DNA of 64,000 bases, from assembly GCF_004331465.1 (NCBI RefSeq), contig NZ_SJKB01000020.1:40985-104984 (forward strand), written 5' to 3'. The notes beneath the pieces are model-generated. The model saw nothing but the letters and a program-made list of their open reading frames with translations, ran no database searches and was not told the DNA's origin. Position numbers and translations under genes: made by a program. Positions 26,716 through 35,805 of this stretch are shown piece after piece. How positions within the stretch are numbered: the stretch's first letter is position 1; each line of letters opens with the position of its first letter. Origin of the DNA: Kribbella pittospori (GTDB lineage Bacteria; Actinomycetota; Actinomycetes; Propionibacteriales; Kribbellaceae).

Positions 26716-27293
26716 TTACGAACTCTCTCCGCCGACGCCGCTGAGTACGCCGGCCCCTTCGAGCAGCTCGTCCAGCACCTCTCGATCCAACCCAGACCAC
26801 CTTCCAACCTGGCACAGACCGACATGCAGTAGTCGCCAGCCGCTCGGAAACGATCGTCAGCGAGGACCTGCTCGAGCCCGTCGTCGTCCGGAAAGGCGAT
26901 GTCATCAAAGAGATCGAGCGAAACCTTCTGGATCACCGGGAACAACGCATGCTCGATCCACGAACCCACACTCTTCTCCGGCTCCATCGCAATCGCCAAT
27001 GGACTGCTCAGACAGACGATCACCGAGTGAAGAAGCTGGGACGCATCAGGTCCCGTCGACGCCGAGGCTTGCTCCCACACCTCCCGGACGTTGTCGCCGG
27101 CCCGACCATCGACGATGAAATCGACAGACAGATCGCTCGCCTCATCGAACCACCCGGTCCACCCAGCACTCTCAGAGTCACTCAGCCCAGCCAGCAGACC
27201 CGACCCAGCCAACCAAAACACCGCCGCCCTCCGCTGCGGCGGAAGACCATCCACCCGCTCCGCCACGGCATCGATGAGGTCGTCGTAGCCCAT
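26716..27293 (-). pseudogene. Immunity-like protein with a C-terminal frameshift
   Basis: Soluble alpha-helical protein starting MGYDDLIDAVAERVDGLP at 27293. The first 165 residues are in one frame up to CARLEGG; adding one base in the G run at 26791-26793 leads to LDREVLDELLEGAGVLSG and a TAA at 26716, a far more protein-like end than the Arg/Ser-rich extension of the present frame. The N-terminal half (PQRRAAVFWLAGSGLLAG) is typical of small immunity or SMI1-like surroundings but gives no firm family. It could equally be an assembly error in an intact gene. Confidence 0.6.
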
Positions 27294-27452
27294 CTCGCCT
27301 CTCAGGACCCTCGCCCATGGAATACCAAACCCTGGACAATAGCGGTAGCAACGTCCTGTCGTCTGCCGTTGACGTCGTACTCCGTAGCCGTCGGCCGCAC
27401 TGCGCCTGCCCGATCCTGTGTGCGCAGCCTCAATGAGCGCGACATCGCGGGG

Positions 27453-27866
27453 TCATACCCGCCAGCCATGCGCTGACCGCAGACGATTCAGCAGACGCGC
27501 GGCGTCGCCATCTGGTTCGAGACTGACTGTCGCCACCACCGTCCCATCTGACCCGAAGCGTCGACCAAGGACACGTATCCCGTACTCGTGGAAATCCTCT
27601 GCCAGTAAGCGACCGCTCTCGTCGAACTCTCGGGTCCTCCCATGGAGGACTCCTTGAACGTAGTTCGACTCAGCCTTCAGCACTCGTGACGGATACCAAT
27701 CACGAGCCATGCCTTCCTGCACTCCCCGGCGATAAGTGATCTCCGACCTTCCGAGCACTGCTGAGTCCTCGAACGCAACGCCGGTGAAAGGTTCTCCGTC
27801 AAGCGTGCACACCAGATCGGAGTCATACTCCAACTCCGCGTCCCGAACGACTTTCGGCTGATTCAC
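27453..27866 (-). CDS. YwqK-like MORN-repeat protein
   Basis: 137 residues with repeated MORN-type units, each a beta-hairpin around an aromatic-G-x-x-x-G core: GEPFTGVAFED, EITYRRGVQEGMARDWYPSR, ESNYVQGVLHGRTREFDES, EDFHEYGIRVLGRRFGSDG. This is the YwqK family, which in Bacillus and many actinobacteria is an antitoxin/immunity protein to a polymorphic nuclease toxin. GTG 27866. No toxin gene is present in the window. Together with its neighbours it supports an immunity-gene array. Confidence 0.75.
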   Translation of the reverse strand: MNQPKVVRDAELEYDSDLVCTLDGEPFTGVAFEDSAVLGRSEITYRRGVQEGMARDWYPSRVLKAESNYVQGVLHGRTREFDESGRLLAEDFHEYGIRVLGRRFGSDGTVVATVSLEPDGDAARLLNRLRSAHGWRV

Positions 27867-28147
27867 CGGACTAGGTCCCCTGCTCCCTTGTGGATCCGTG
27901 CACAGCTAGCAACATCGGCCATCACGGACGCAGCCTGCAAGCTACGAACGAGGCGCGCCGATGAGCCAGCACGGCCACTCGGCTGGACGGCGGAGACGAC
28001 CAACTCACCCGCCTGAGTTTCCGAAGCGATGAAGTCCTCACTCGGTTGGCCTAACCGTCATGTGCCCTTGCTGGCCTGGTCCGGTGCAGCGACGGCACAG
28101 CTGCGGCAGCGACCACCTGACGCCGCTGAAGTCCGAGCAAGTCGTAG

Positions 28148-28696
28148 TCAGATCCTGCTCAGGAGCTCTGCCTTCTTAGTCTCGAACTCCTCGTCCGTGA
28201 GCACGCCAGCGTTCCGCAGCTCTCCCAACTTCGCCAGCTGTTCGTAGACGTCTGGCTTTCCCTCCGCACCTGTCGGAGATGGCGTTTGGTCTGGCACAGG
28301 GCTGGACTGCACGCCGTTGGTGAGTCTGGCCCGAACCGCATCGGTGATCGCCTTGCCATCGGTCTTCTGCACATTGACGATCTCCGCTTTGTTGCCAGAG
28401 GCGAAGACGATGATCTTGCCCATCAGCATCCCCGAAGACCACTGCACCGAACTGATCTTGCTCAGCGGAAAGTCCTCCGACGTCTTCGACATGACCCCGT
28501 CCTTAAGGAAGAACAGTCTCCGGTCGGTCAGGACCACGATTCCGGTGCCAGAGCCATAGGTGCCGCTGGTGATCAGGTCTACACGCTCCCCCTCCCATAG
28601 ATACTCGGGCAGCTTCTTGATCTCGCGCCTGCTGCCGACCTTGGAGCTCATCTTGGACATGGCAGCGCGAATGTCTGACCGCAGTTCATCACCCAT
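28148..28696 (-). CDS. PH-like plus SHOCT domain protein
   Basis: 182 residues. Residues about 25-125 form a bacterial PH-like domain (LWEGERVDLITSGTYG, IVVLTDRRLFFLKDG, FPLSKISSVQWSSG), as in YokE/bPH_4 proteins; the C-terminal 30 residues are a SHOCT motif (YEQLAKLGELRNAGVLTDEEF). A Ser/Pro/Thr linker joins them. Cytoplasmic. These proteins recur in mobile and phage-derived regions, and their role is unknown. The 280-base gap to the MORN gene holds nothing I can support. Confidence 0.82.
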   Translation of the reverse strand: MGDELRSDIRAAMSKMSSKVGSRREIKKLPEYLWEGERVDLITSGTYGSGTGIVVLTDRRLFFLKDGVMSKTSEDFPLSKISSVQWSSGMLMGKIIVFASGNKAEIVNVQKTDGKAITDAVRARLTNGVQSSPVPDQTPSPTGAEGKPDVYEQLAKLGELRNAGVLTDEEFETKKAELLSRI

Positions 28697-29207
28697 GTCA
28701 CGGAGCGTAAGCCTAGATCGGCCAGCTAGCTACCGCTCGAACATGTCCGCTCCGACCAGACAATTCGGCGGACCTCTGGCCTGGCCTGTCACCGCAGCGG
28801 CGCACAGGTCGTGCACGCGATATCCGCCGACGCATCGGCGGCGAGCCGGTCCGTGGTCCCCCATTAGCAACATTGCTTACTTGAGCGGGTCTTTGTGCGC
28901 GTAGTGCATTCGCCGACTGCCACGAGAGAAGCCCAATCAACTGCTGATTTCTGTTGCGTTCGACAGTCGTGTCGGCAGGCCTCGGCACGTGAAGCGCCTC
29001 GTACAACACGAAGCGATGAATGTCGATCTGATAGCGGACTGCGCCGCCGCAGCCCTGCGCTGCAGAAGCCGTCGAGTTGCACACAGTCGCCCATCTCCAC
29101 AACGGCCACCCCGCCTGACGGCTCCGACCCTAGACCACCAGGTCGCGCACGTGGTGCCCGCGACATGGACGAGTCCTCCAGTACGGCCGCGGCCCGGCGA
29201 CCTAATA
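28697..29207. other. Non-coding or degraded stretch before a dispersed repeat
   Basis: No supported gene. A minus-strand segment around 29215-29260 still reads SIGSTIATLLAVL, a membrane-helix-like string that also occurs, in the same relation to the repeat, at about 46970-47015, so a gene fragment may have been carried with the repeat. The rest has many stops in all frames and no promoter that I can identify. Confidence 0.5.
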
Positions 29208-29486
29208 CAGCAAGCAAAGTCGCGATGGTGGATCCGATGCTGACGCGGAAGGGCCGAAGACCTCCAACCCCACTCCCCGATGCTGAGCCGCGACAACGAG
29301 TCCCCTGACGTATCCCGCCGTACCGCCACCACGGGGCGGTCAAGGCGTGCGGCAGCGCGCAGGTCGCCGGCGGCAGCCGGCAAGGGGAAGGACGGCGATG
29401 AGCCGGGGGTGGGTGGGAGCGCGCGTAGCAGGCGCGGAAGGAGCGAAGCGACGGAGCGCCTGCGTAGCGCGCGTGGGCTGCTCACC
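29208..29486 (+). repeat. Dispersed repeat, copy 1 (hairpin-rich)
   Basis: About 279 bases that match 46979-47251 along their whole length; the last 150 bases are nearly identical. Three hairpins are conserved: 29345-29360 (GCGTGC, loop GGCA, GCGCGC), 29366-29381 (GCCGGC, loop GGCA, GCCGGC) and a larger stem pairing 29419-29435 with 29456-29472. Differences between copies keep pairing (G-T versus G-C) and alter the loop only from GGCA to GGTA, as expected for selected RNA or DNA structure. It ends eight bases from the MFS gene's stop. Confidence 0.75.
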
Positions 29487-29493
29487 CCGGAGA

Positions 29494-30750
29494 TCACGCC
29501 ACAGGAGTGCCGCCGACGGGTGCCTGGTATTCGCCCCTGCGCGAGGCAGCGTGATTGGCGACCACCGCGGTTGCAGTTCCGGTCGCAGCGAAGAGTGCGC
29601 CGAGTGCGATCCAACCCGGCACGCCGTGGTCGATCGCGGTTGTGGTGACGACGGTTGGGCTGAGCATCTGGGCGAGTGCGTAACCGGTTTGGCTGAGGCC
29701 TTGGTAGGCGCCCGCGCGAGCGGGGTCGGCGAGTTCGAAGGCCATGGTCCAGCCGCCGGCCTCGCCCTTTGTTTCGGCAGCGGAGGCGGCGAGTGCGGCG
29801 AGGAGCAGAACGGCTGTTGCCGCTGCGGCGCCGAGGCGCCCAGCACTCGCGAAGAGCAGGCAGGCGACGAGCAGGAACAGGCCGGCTCTGCGAACCGACT
29901 GCCCGGCGGTGCGCAGGTTCTGTGCGCCGCGGGAGGCGCGGACCTGGAAGAGAGCCACGTAGATGGTGTTGACCAGCAGGAGCGCTGACACGACGACCGT
30001 TGGGGCATCGGTGTGGTCCGCGACCCACAGCGGTATCCCGACCGACGTCAGTCCGAACTGGATCGCGAGTACGGCGTTGAGGATTGTCGACACGACGTAC
30101 GTCCGATCGCGCAACGGAGAGCGTCCACGCACGGATGTCGCGGCGCCACCGCCGGCATCCATGCGATCCGCCAGTCCCGCGACCCTGCGGCGCAGACCGA
30201 TCAGTGGCAGTGTGCCGAGGAATGTGATCGCGCCGACGAGAACGACCGTCAAGCGGTACGCCGATGTCGTGTCGACCATCAGAGCGAGCCCCGCGAGCAG
30301 ACTGCCGCCGCCGATGAAGACGTTCATCACCACACGCAGTCTGGCGCGGACAGTGACGCGCTCCGGGCCGACATACCACCGGGCGAGCAGTGTCACCTGG
30401 GCGGTGCTCTGCAGGCCACGCGTGGCGGAGACGCAGGCCGCGATCAGGACGAAGCTGACAACGTCGCTCGCGAAGGCATACGCCAGCAGTGAGGCTCCGC
30501 TCGCGGCCAGCGTCCATTGCTGGAGCCGATCCGCGCCGTATCGGTCGCTCAGCCGCCCACCGGCGTACGACGCCAGGACGCCAACCCCTCCGGCGACGGT
30601 GAGCCCGATGCCGACGGTGGCTGCAGACAGCCCGACTCCGCGGGTGAAGTAGAGCGCGCTGACGGCGAAGAACATGCCACGAGACAACGACAGCGCGGCC
30701 ACAGCGGAGGCGAGCGCGCGTTCGACGGGATCACGGAGCAGCTCAGGCAC
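29494..30750 (-). CDS. MFS transporter, 12 helices
   Basis: 418-residue major facilitator with the usual twelve hydrophobic helices in two halves. The loop 2-3 motif is GGRLSDRYGADRL (about 65-77), matching the MFS motif A G-x-L-(a)-D-r-x-G. A central basic loop is near residue 190-215. A drug or metabolite exporter is likely. It is transcribed away from an ArsR-type regulator across 56 bases, and that pairing usually means the transporter is derepressed by its substrate. Confidence 0.82.
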   Translation of the reverse strand: MPELLRDPVERALASAVAALSLSRGMFFAVSALYFTRGVGLSAATVGIGLTVAGGVGVLASYAGGRLSDRYGADRLQQWTLAASGASLLAYAFASDVVSFVLIAACVSATRGLQSTAQVTLLARWYVGPERVTVRARLRVVMNVFIGGGSLLAGLALMVDTTSAYRLTVVLVGAITFLGTLPLIGLRRRVAGLADRMDAGGGAATSVRGRSPLRDRTYVVSTILNAVLAIQFGLTSVGIPLWVADHTDAPTVVVSALLLVNTIYVALFQVRASRGAQNLRTAGQSVRRAGLFLLVACLLFASAGRLGAAAATAVLLLAALAASAAETKGEAGGWTMAFELADPARAGAYQGLSQTGYALAQMLSPTVVTTTAIDHGVPGWIALGALFAATGTATAVVANHAASRRGEYQAPVGGTPVA

Positions 30751-30806
30751 TCGACAGTTGTCGCATCCGGAGCCTGGCCGGTACCAACGATGTAGCGTAT
30801 TGCTTC

Positions 30807-31766
30807 ATGATCGAGTATGAGCTCGCGGGCAACGATCTCGGCGAGGTGCGGTTCGCGATCTCACCGCTGCACGAGTTGGTCCTGTCCCTACGAACCCTGC
30901 GCGACCCCGGCCGGTTCCCCTTGCAACTGCCCTGGCTGCGGGCCACCGAATCGGCGCGTACCGGGCTCGACCTGGAGCTGCTCCGCGCCCTGACGAACGA
31001 GTCGCTCTGGACGCCGGACTTCCTCACCCCGCGGCCCTACAGTCCGCTGGGCAGGATCGACGACGAGTTCTCGGCTCTGACGGGCACCCCGGCGAGCGTC
31101 GTACGCGCAGACCTGGCGGAGGTCCATCCGGGCACGCTGCCGTCGGCGCTTCAGGGGCGGCCGGCCGCCGTACTCGGCCGGGTGCTGGCGGCGCTGCGGG
31201 ACTACTGGGAGGCCTGTTTCGAGCCGCACTGGGCGCGGATGCGGACAGTCCTCGAGGCCGACGTTGTGTACCGCGGCCGAGTCATGGCGAACGCCGGTCT
31301 CGCGGCGATGTTCGCCGGCGTCGACCCTTATGTCCGGCTCGACGGCACCGTCCTCCGGGTACGTCTGCGCAGCGAACTCTCCTATCGGGCCTCGACCGCC
31401 GGCCGCGGACTGACGCTCATTCCCTCGCTCTTCAGCCGACGCGGGGCGGTGCCGATCTCCCCCGACGAGCCGCCGTACCTCATCTATCCGGCACGCGGGC
31501 TCGGAACGCTCTGGCAGACCGAGACGAGTACGCCGGCAACCGCGCTGGTCGGCCTGATCGGCCGCGTCCGAGCCCGGCTGCTCGGACTCCTCGAGACACC
31601 GACGTCGTCGACCGAGCTCGCTGTCCGCCTGGACGTCACACCGACCGCGGTCAACCAACATCTCCGCGCACTGCGCGCTTCCGGCCTCCTCATCTCGGCC
31701 CGCCACGGCCGCTCAGTCCTCTACCGCCGCTCAGACCTCGGCGACCGCCTCATCCGCGGGACGTAA
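30807..31766 (+). CDS. DUF5937 / ArsR-family transcriptional regulator
   Basis: 319 residues: a large N-terminal DUF5937 domain (starting MIEYELAGNDLGEVRFAISPLHE) and a C-terminal ArsR-like winged helix with SSTELAVRLDVTPTAVNQHL and the wing GLLISARHGRSVLYRRS. No Cys/His metal sites stand out in the helix-turn-helix, so it is probably not a metal sensor. The ATG at 30807 has no clear ribosome site and may be leaderless. Divergent from the MFS gene, which is the likely target. Confidence 0.82.
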   Translation: MIEYELAGNDLGEVRFAISPLHELVLSLRTLRDPGRFPLQLPWLRATESARTGLDLELLRALTNESLWTPDFLTPRPYSPLGRIDDEFSALTGTPASVVRADLAEVHPGTLPSALQGRPAAVLGRVLAALRDYWEACFEPHWARMRTVLEADVVYRGRVMANAGLAAMFAGVDPYVRLDGTVLRVRLRSELSYRASTAGRGLTLIPSLFSRRGAVPISPDEPPYLIYPARGLGTLWQTETSTPATALVGLIGRVRARLLGLLETPTSSTELAVRLDVTPTAVNQHLRALRASGLLISARHGRSVLYRRSDLGDRLIRGT

Positions 31767-31791
31767 CCGCAGCTACCAGTGGGAGGCAAGG

Positions 31792-32496
31792 TCATCGGGG
31801 CGGCCGTAGTACGGCGAAAGGGTCTGTCACGGTCAGTTCGCGGGCTACGAACTTGTAGACCGTGGCCGGGCGGCCGCCGGACTGGCCGGGCCGGGCAACA
31901 CGGTCGGTCGGATCGATCACGTGCCGTCGGGTCAGGACTCGGGTCAGGTTCGTCGCGCCGAGCTCGTAGCCCAGCGCCGCGCTGAACAGGTCGCGCAGTT
32001 CCGCAATGGTGAACTCAGGTGGGGCCAGGGCGAAGCCGATGTTCGTGTACGAGAGCTTCGCGCGTAACCGCCCCACCGCCGCGTCGATGAAGAAGTGGTG
32101 GTCGAACGCCGTACGCGGCAACTCGTCCACCCGGTGCCACGTCGTGTCCGCCGGCAGATTCGGTTGTACGTCGGAGGGGACCAGCCCGAGGTAGGCAGTC
32201 GCGAGGACCCGCGCCCGTGGATCGCGATCGATCGCACTGTGGGTGGCCAACTGCTCCAGATGGGCGACATCACGGACGTCGACCTTCGCCGCGAGATGAC
32301 CGGTGATCGCCTCTCTGAGCCTCTCCGTGGGCTGGACGCCGCCCCCGGGCAACGCCCACCGATGCCGGAACGGGCTCTGCCCACGCTTCCACAGCAACAC
32401 GCACAGATTGTCGTCGCGAACCGACAGTACGACGGCCAGCACCTCGTGCGGGTAGCTGGGAACGTTAACCGCATCACTCTTCTTGGCGACAGGCAT
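31792..32496 (-). CDS. nrtR: NrtR-type NUDIX transcriptional regulator of NAD synthesis
   Basis: 234 residues: a NUDIX-like domain (about 15-140) and a C-terminal winged helix (FTIAELRDLFSAALGYELGATNLTRVL). The NUDIX box keeps GGVQPTE, but the catalytic REUxEE part reads GHLAAK, so catalysis should be lost, as in NrtR regulators that sense ADP-ribose. It is divergent from nadA-nadB, and the 70-base gap holds a near-perfect palindrome suited to its dimer. NrtR represses NAD biosynthesis genes in several bacteria; here the targets would be nadAB. Confidence 0.88.
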   Translation of the reverse strand: MPVAKKSDAVNVPSYPHEVLAVVLSVRDDNLCVLLWKRGQSPFRHRWALPGGGVQPTERLREAITGHLAAKVDVRDVAHLEQLATHSAIDRDPRARVLATAYLGLVPSDVQPNLPADTTWHRVDELPRTAFDHHFFIDAAVGRLRAKLSYTNIGFALAPPEFTIAELRDLFSAALGYELGATNLTRVLTRRHVIDPTDRVARPGQSGGRPATVYKFVARELTVTDPFAVLRPPR

Positions 32497-32521
32497 GTCG
32501 CCGATGGTACCGTCGTCCCTA

Positions 32522-32544
32522 GTTATCGCCTTTCAGGCGAAAAC
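32522..32544. promoter_or_regulatory. Probable NrtR operator upstream of nadA
   Basis: Arms GTTATCGCCT (32522-32531) and AGGCGAAAAC (32535-32544) are complementary at nine of ten positions with the spacer TTC. It lies between divergent nrtR and nadA, 20 bases before the nadA ribosome site, where repressor binding would block both promoters. Confidence 0.75.
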
Positions 32545-32564
32545 CCCTGACGAAGGAGCTCGTG

Positions 32565-33545
32565 ATGCCCGTTGCGCACAGCGCGAGAACAACCTGGCAG
32601 GCAGAGGTCCACCGCCTCGCCCGCGAACGCGACGCGGTGGTGCTCGCCCACAACTATCAGGACCCGGCCATCCAGGACGTGGCTGATCATGTCGGGGACT
32701 CGCTCGAGCTCTCGCGGATCGCCGCCAGCACCGATGCGTCGACCATCGTCTTCTGCGGCGTCCACTTCATGGCCGAGACTGCGAAGCTGCTCAGCCCGGA
32801 CAAGACCGTGCTGATCCCTACCGCTCAGGCCGGTTGTTCCCTGGCCGACACCATCGACGCCGATCAACTGCGGAGCTGGAAGGCCCAGCATCCCGGCGCT
32901 GCGGTGGTTGCCTATGTCAACACCAGTGCCGCGGTGAAGGCGGAGGCCGACGTTTGTTGCACCTCGTCCAACGCGGTCGACGTGGTGAACTCGATTCCGG
33001 CCGACCAGCCGGTCCTGTTCCTGCCCGACCAGTTCCTCGGCGCCCACGTACGACGGCAGACGGGCCGGGACAACGTGCACGTGTGGATGGGTGAGTGCCA
33101 CGTCCACGCCGGGATCAGCGCGGCCGATCTGCGCGCTCAGGTGGCGGCCGATCCGACGGCGGAGGTCCTGGTGCACCCCGAGTGCGGTTGCGCCTCGTCG
33201 GCGATCTGGCTGGCCGGCGTAGGTGACCTTCCGGCCGATCGAACCCATATCGTCTCCACCTCCGGCATGCTCGCCACCGCTCGCGGCATGACCGCGAAGA
33301 CCGCGCTCGTCGCGACGGAGATCGGCATGCTCCACCAACTGCGCAAGGTCAACCAGCAGACGACGTTCCTGCCGGTGAACCCGAAGGCCTCGTGCCGGTT
33401 CATGAAGATGATCACCCCCGAACTGCTGGTGCGGTGTCTGCGCGAGGGTCGTGACGAGATCGAAATACCGCTCGACGTGGCCGAGCGTGCGCGGCAGTCG
33501 GTCGAGCGGATGATCGCGATCGGCAGACCAGGGGGTACCCGGTGA
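32565..33545 (+). CDS. nadA: Quinolinate synthase
   Basis: Condenses iminoaspartate with dihydroxyacetone phosphate to quinolinate, the second step of de novo NAD synthesis, using a [4Fe-4S] cluster. 326 residues in the threefold pseudo-symmetric layout. Candidate cluster cysteines are in AQAGCSLAD (about 91), HPECGC (about 205) and NPKASCRFM (about 277). Substrate-binding AHNYQDP (about 27) and GECHVHAGI are conserved. ATG 32565 has GGAG six bases upstream; a GTG three bases earlier is the alternative. Coupled to nadB by a GTGA overlap. Confidence 0.95.
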   Translation: MPVAHSARTTWQAEVHRLARERDAVVLAHNYQDPAIQDVADHVGDSLELSRIAASTDASTIVFCGVHFMAETAKLLSPDKTVLIPTAQAGCSLADTIDADQLRSWKAQHPGAAVVAYVNTSAAVKAEADVCCTSSNAVDVVNSIPADQPVLFLPDQFLGAHVRRQTGRDNVHVWMGECHVHAGISAADLRAQVAADPTAEVLVHPECGCASSAIWLAGVGDLPADRTHIVSTSGMLATARGMTAKTALVATEIGMLHQLRKVNQQTTFLPVNPKASCRFMKMITPELLVRCLREGRDEIEIPLDVAERARQSVERMIAIGRPGGTR

Positions 33546-35053
33546 GAAGATCCGTCGATGTCGTTGTCATCGGCGACGGTGTGGCCGGCCTGTCGACCGC
33601 GTTGGGATTGGCGGCCACCCGCGACGTACTCCTCCTCAGCGCCGGCTCCGGGAGCACACCGTGGGCCCAGGGCGGCGTCGCTGCCGCGTACGGCGACGAC
33701 GATCCGCTCGATCACGCCCACGACACTGACGTCGCGGGCGCTGGATTCTGCGATCCTCGCAACCTCCGCGCACTGGTCGAGGAGGGACCACAACGCCTTG
33801 CCGAACTGATCGCGCTGGGCGCTCGTTTCGACCGCGACCCCGACGGCTCGTTGTCGAGAACCCTCGAGGGTGGTCATGACCGTCCCAGGGTCGTGCACGC
33901 GGGCGGTGATGCCAGTGGCGCCGAGGTTCATCGAACCCTTCGCGACGCGCTGCGACTCAGCGACGTTCGAACAGTGACAGGACGGGCCGTCGGCCTGATC
34001 AAGTCGGATTCCGGGCACATAGTCGGCGTGCTCGTGGAGGACGATGCCGGTGTCAGCCAGGTCGACAGTCGCGCTGTCGTGCTGGCCACAGGCGGTATCG
34101 GCAATGCCTACTTGGCAAGCACCAATCCGGCGACCGTCCGCGGCGACGGCATCGCCCTGGCCCTCAACGCAGGTGCGTCCCTGGTCGACATGGAGTTCGT
34201 GCAGTTCCACCCGACCGCGCTGTTCACCGGCAACAGCAGCGGTCAGATGCCCTTGGTCACTGAGGCCGTCCGAGGTGAAGGCGCCGTACTGCGTGACCTC
34301 CGTGGCCGAAGGATCATGGCCGACGTCCATCCGCGCGCCGACCTCGCCCCCAGGGACGTCGTCGCCCGGGCGATCGAAGCGACGATGCGCCGCGATGGTT
34401 GCGACCACGTCTGGCTGGATGCCAGATCGATCCCGGAAGACACCATTCGCCGACGATTCCCGACCGTCCTGGCGTCCTGCGCACAGATCGGCGTCGACAT
34501 GCGGTCCGAGCAGATACCGGTCGCCCCTGCCGAGCACTTCCTGTGCGGTGGAGTTCGAACCAACCGGGACGGCGCAACCGACGTACCGGGCCTGTACGCC
34601 GTCGGCGAGGTCGCCGCGAGCGGCGTCCACGGCGCCAACCGCCTCGCATCCAACAGCCTGCTCGAAGGAATGGTCTTCGGGCGACGCGTTGCCACCGCAC
34701 TGACCCTCGACCTTCCGCCGGCGACGATGAGCCGCTCGAGTTCACTGACGCTGGCCGAGGATCGCGAACCGGAGAGGATTCGCGCCATCCTGACCGAGCA
34801 CGCGGGCATCCGGCGCGACGGCGCGGGTCTGCAAATGGCCGCGGACGAGCTCGAGACACTCGGCGACGGACCGCTGGCGACGACGGCGCGAGCCGTCATC
34901 GCGGCAGCGATCACGCGAGAGGACAGCCGCGGATGTCACTGGCGCTCGGACTATCCCCAACGCGACGAGCGATGGAACCAGCACGTCGTCGTACGTCTCG
35001 ACGAAGAAGGTCGCCCGGCAGTCCGCCACCTTCACCAGTCAGCCCGGCTCTGA
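33542..35053 (+). CDS. nadB: L-aspartate oxidase
   Basis: FAD enzyme oxidising L-aspartate to iminoaspartate for NadA. 503 residues: the FAD-binding motif VIGDGVAGLSTALGL at about 8-22, TPWAQGGVAAAYG, the EFVQFHPTAL active-site segment and the late GEVAASGVHGANRLASNSLLE, all standard for NadB rather than succinate dehydrogenase. GTG overlaps the nadA stop. nadC, which usually completes the operon, is absent here; the next gene is sdhB on the opposite strand. Confidence 0.95.
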   Translation: MRRSVDVVVIGDGVAGLSTALGLAATRDVLLLSAGSGSTPWAQGGVAAAYGDDDPLDHAHDTDVAGAGFCDPRNLRALVEEGPQRLAELIALGARFDRDPDGSLSRTLEGGHDRPRVVHAGGDASGAEVHRTLRDALRLSDVRTVTGRAVGLIKSDSGHIVGVLVEDDAGVSQVDSRAVVLATGGIGNAYLASTNPATVRGDGIALALNAGASLVDMEFVQFHPTALFTGNSSGQMPLVTEAVRGEGAVLRDLRGRRIMADVHPRADLAPRDVVARAIEATMRRDGCDHVWLDARSIPEDTIRRRFPTVLASCAQIGVDMRSEQIPVAPAEHFLCGGVRTNRDGATDVPGLYAVGEVAASGVHGANRLASNSLLEGMVFGRRVATALTLDLPPATMSRSSSLTLAEDREPERIRAILTEHAGIRRDGAGLQMAADELETLGDGPLATTARAVIAAAITREDSRGCHWRSDYPQRDERWNQHVVVRLDEEGRPAVRHLHQSARL

Positions 35054-35070
35054 GCAGATCTAGTACGGCG

Positions 35071-35805
35071 TTATCGCGACGCGCGCAGGAACTCGCGATT
35101 CAGTCTGGCGATACTGGCGAACGGGATCCCCTTCGGGCACGCCTGCACACATTCGCCAGTGTTCGTGCACCCACCGAACCCTTCGTCATCCATCGCGGCC
35201 ACCAGGCCGAGCACCCGCTGCTCCCGCTCGGGCTGACCCTGCGGCAACACGTTCAGGTGCGCGACCTTCGCCGACGTGAACAACATCGCCGACCCGTTGG
35301 GACAGGCGGCGACGCACGCACCGCAGCCGATGCAGGTCGCGTTGTCGAAGGCAACCTCGGCGTCCCGCTTCGGCACCGGCGTCGCGTGCGCTTCCGGAGC
35401 ACTGCCGGTCGGCGCGGTGATGTAGCCGCCGGCCTGGATGATCCGGTCCAGCGCGGACCGATCCACGACCAGGTCCTTCACCACGGGGAAGCCCTTGGCC
35501 CGCCACGGCTCGACGTCGATCACGTCGCCGTCGCGAAACGCCCGCATGTGCAGCTGACAGGTCGTCGTCTGCTCCGGGCCGTGCGCCCTGCCGTTGATGA
35601 CCACGCCGCAGGCACCACAGATGCCCTCGCGGCAGTCGTGGTCGAAGGCCACCGGATCCTGACCGTTGACGATCAGGTCCTGATTGAGTACGTCGAGCAT
35701 CTCCAGGAACGACATCTCCGGGCGGATGTCCTGCACGCCGTACGAGACCATCCGTCCTTGCTCGTCGGGGCCGGACTGGCGCCAGATGCGCACGGTGAGC
35801 TTCAC
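35071..35805 (-). CDS. sdhB: Succinate dehydrogenase/fumarate reductase iron-sulfur subunit
   Basis: 244 residues with the three-cluster pattern: the [2Fe-2S] site CREGICGACG with a following TTTCQLH, then the C-terminal CIGCGACVAAC (4Fe-4S/3Fe-4S) and GECVQACPKGI. Carries electrons from the flavoprotein to the membrane cytochrome. GTG 35805 overlaps the sdhA stop (GTGA). Convergent with nadB. The sdhC-A-B order matches the actinobacterial cytochrome b558-type complex. Confidence 0.95.
   Translation of the reverse strand: MKLTVRIWRQSGPDEQGRMVSYGVQDIRPEMSFLEMLDVLNQDLIVNGQDPVAFDHDCREGICGACGVVINGRAHGPEQTTTCQLHMRAFRDGDVIDVEPWRAKGFPVVKDLVVDRSALDRIIQAGGYITAPTGSAPEAHATPVPKRDAEVAFDNATCIGCGACVAACPNGSAMLFTSAKVAHLNVLPQGQPEREQRVLGLVAAMDDEGFGGCTNTGECVQACPKGIPFASIARLNREFLRASR

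Noticed and set aside
28937..30517. A 526-residue minus-strand frame overlapping the MFS gene in another phase
   Set aside because: Arg/Gly-rich, no family; the MFS frame has twelve helices and motif A. It also crosses the repeat element.
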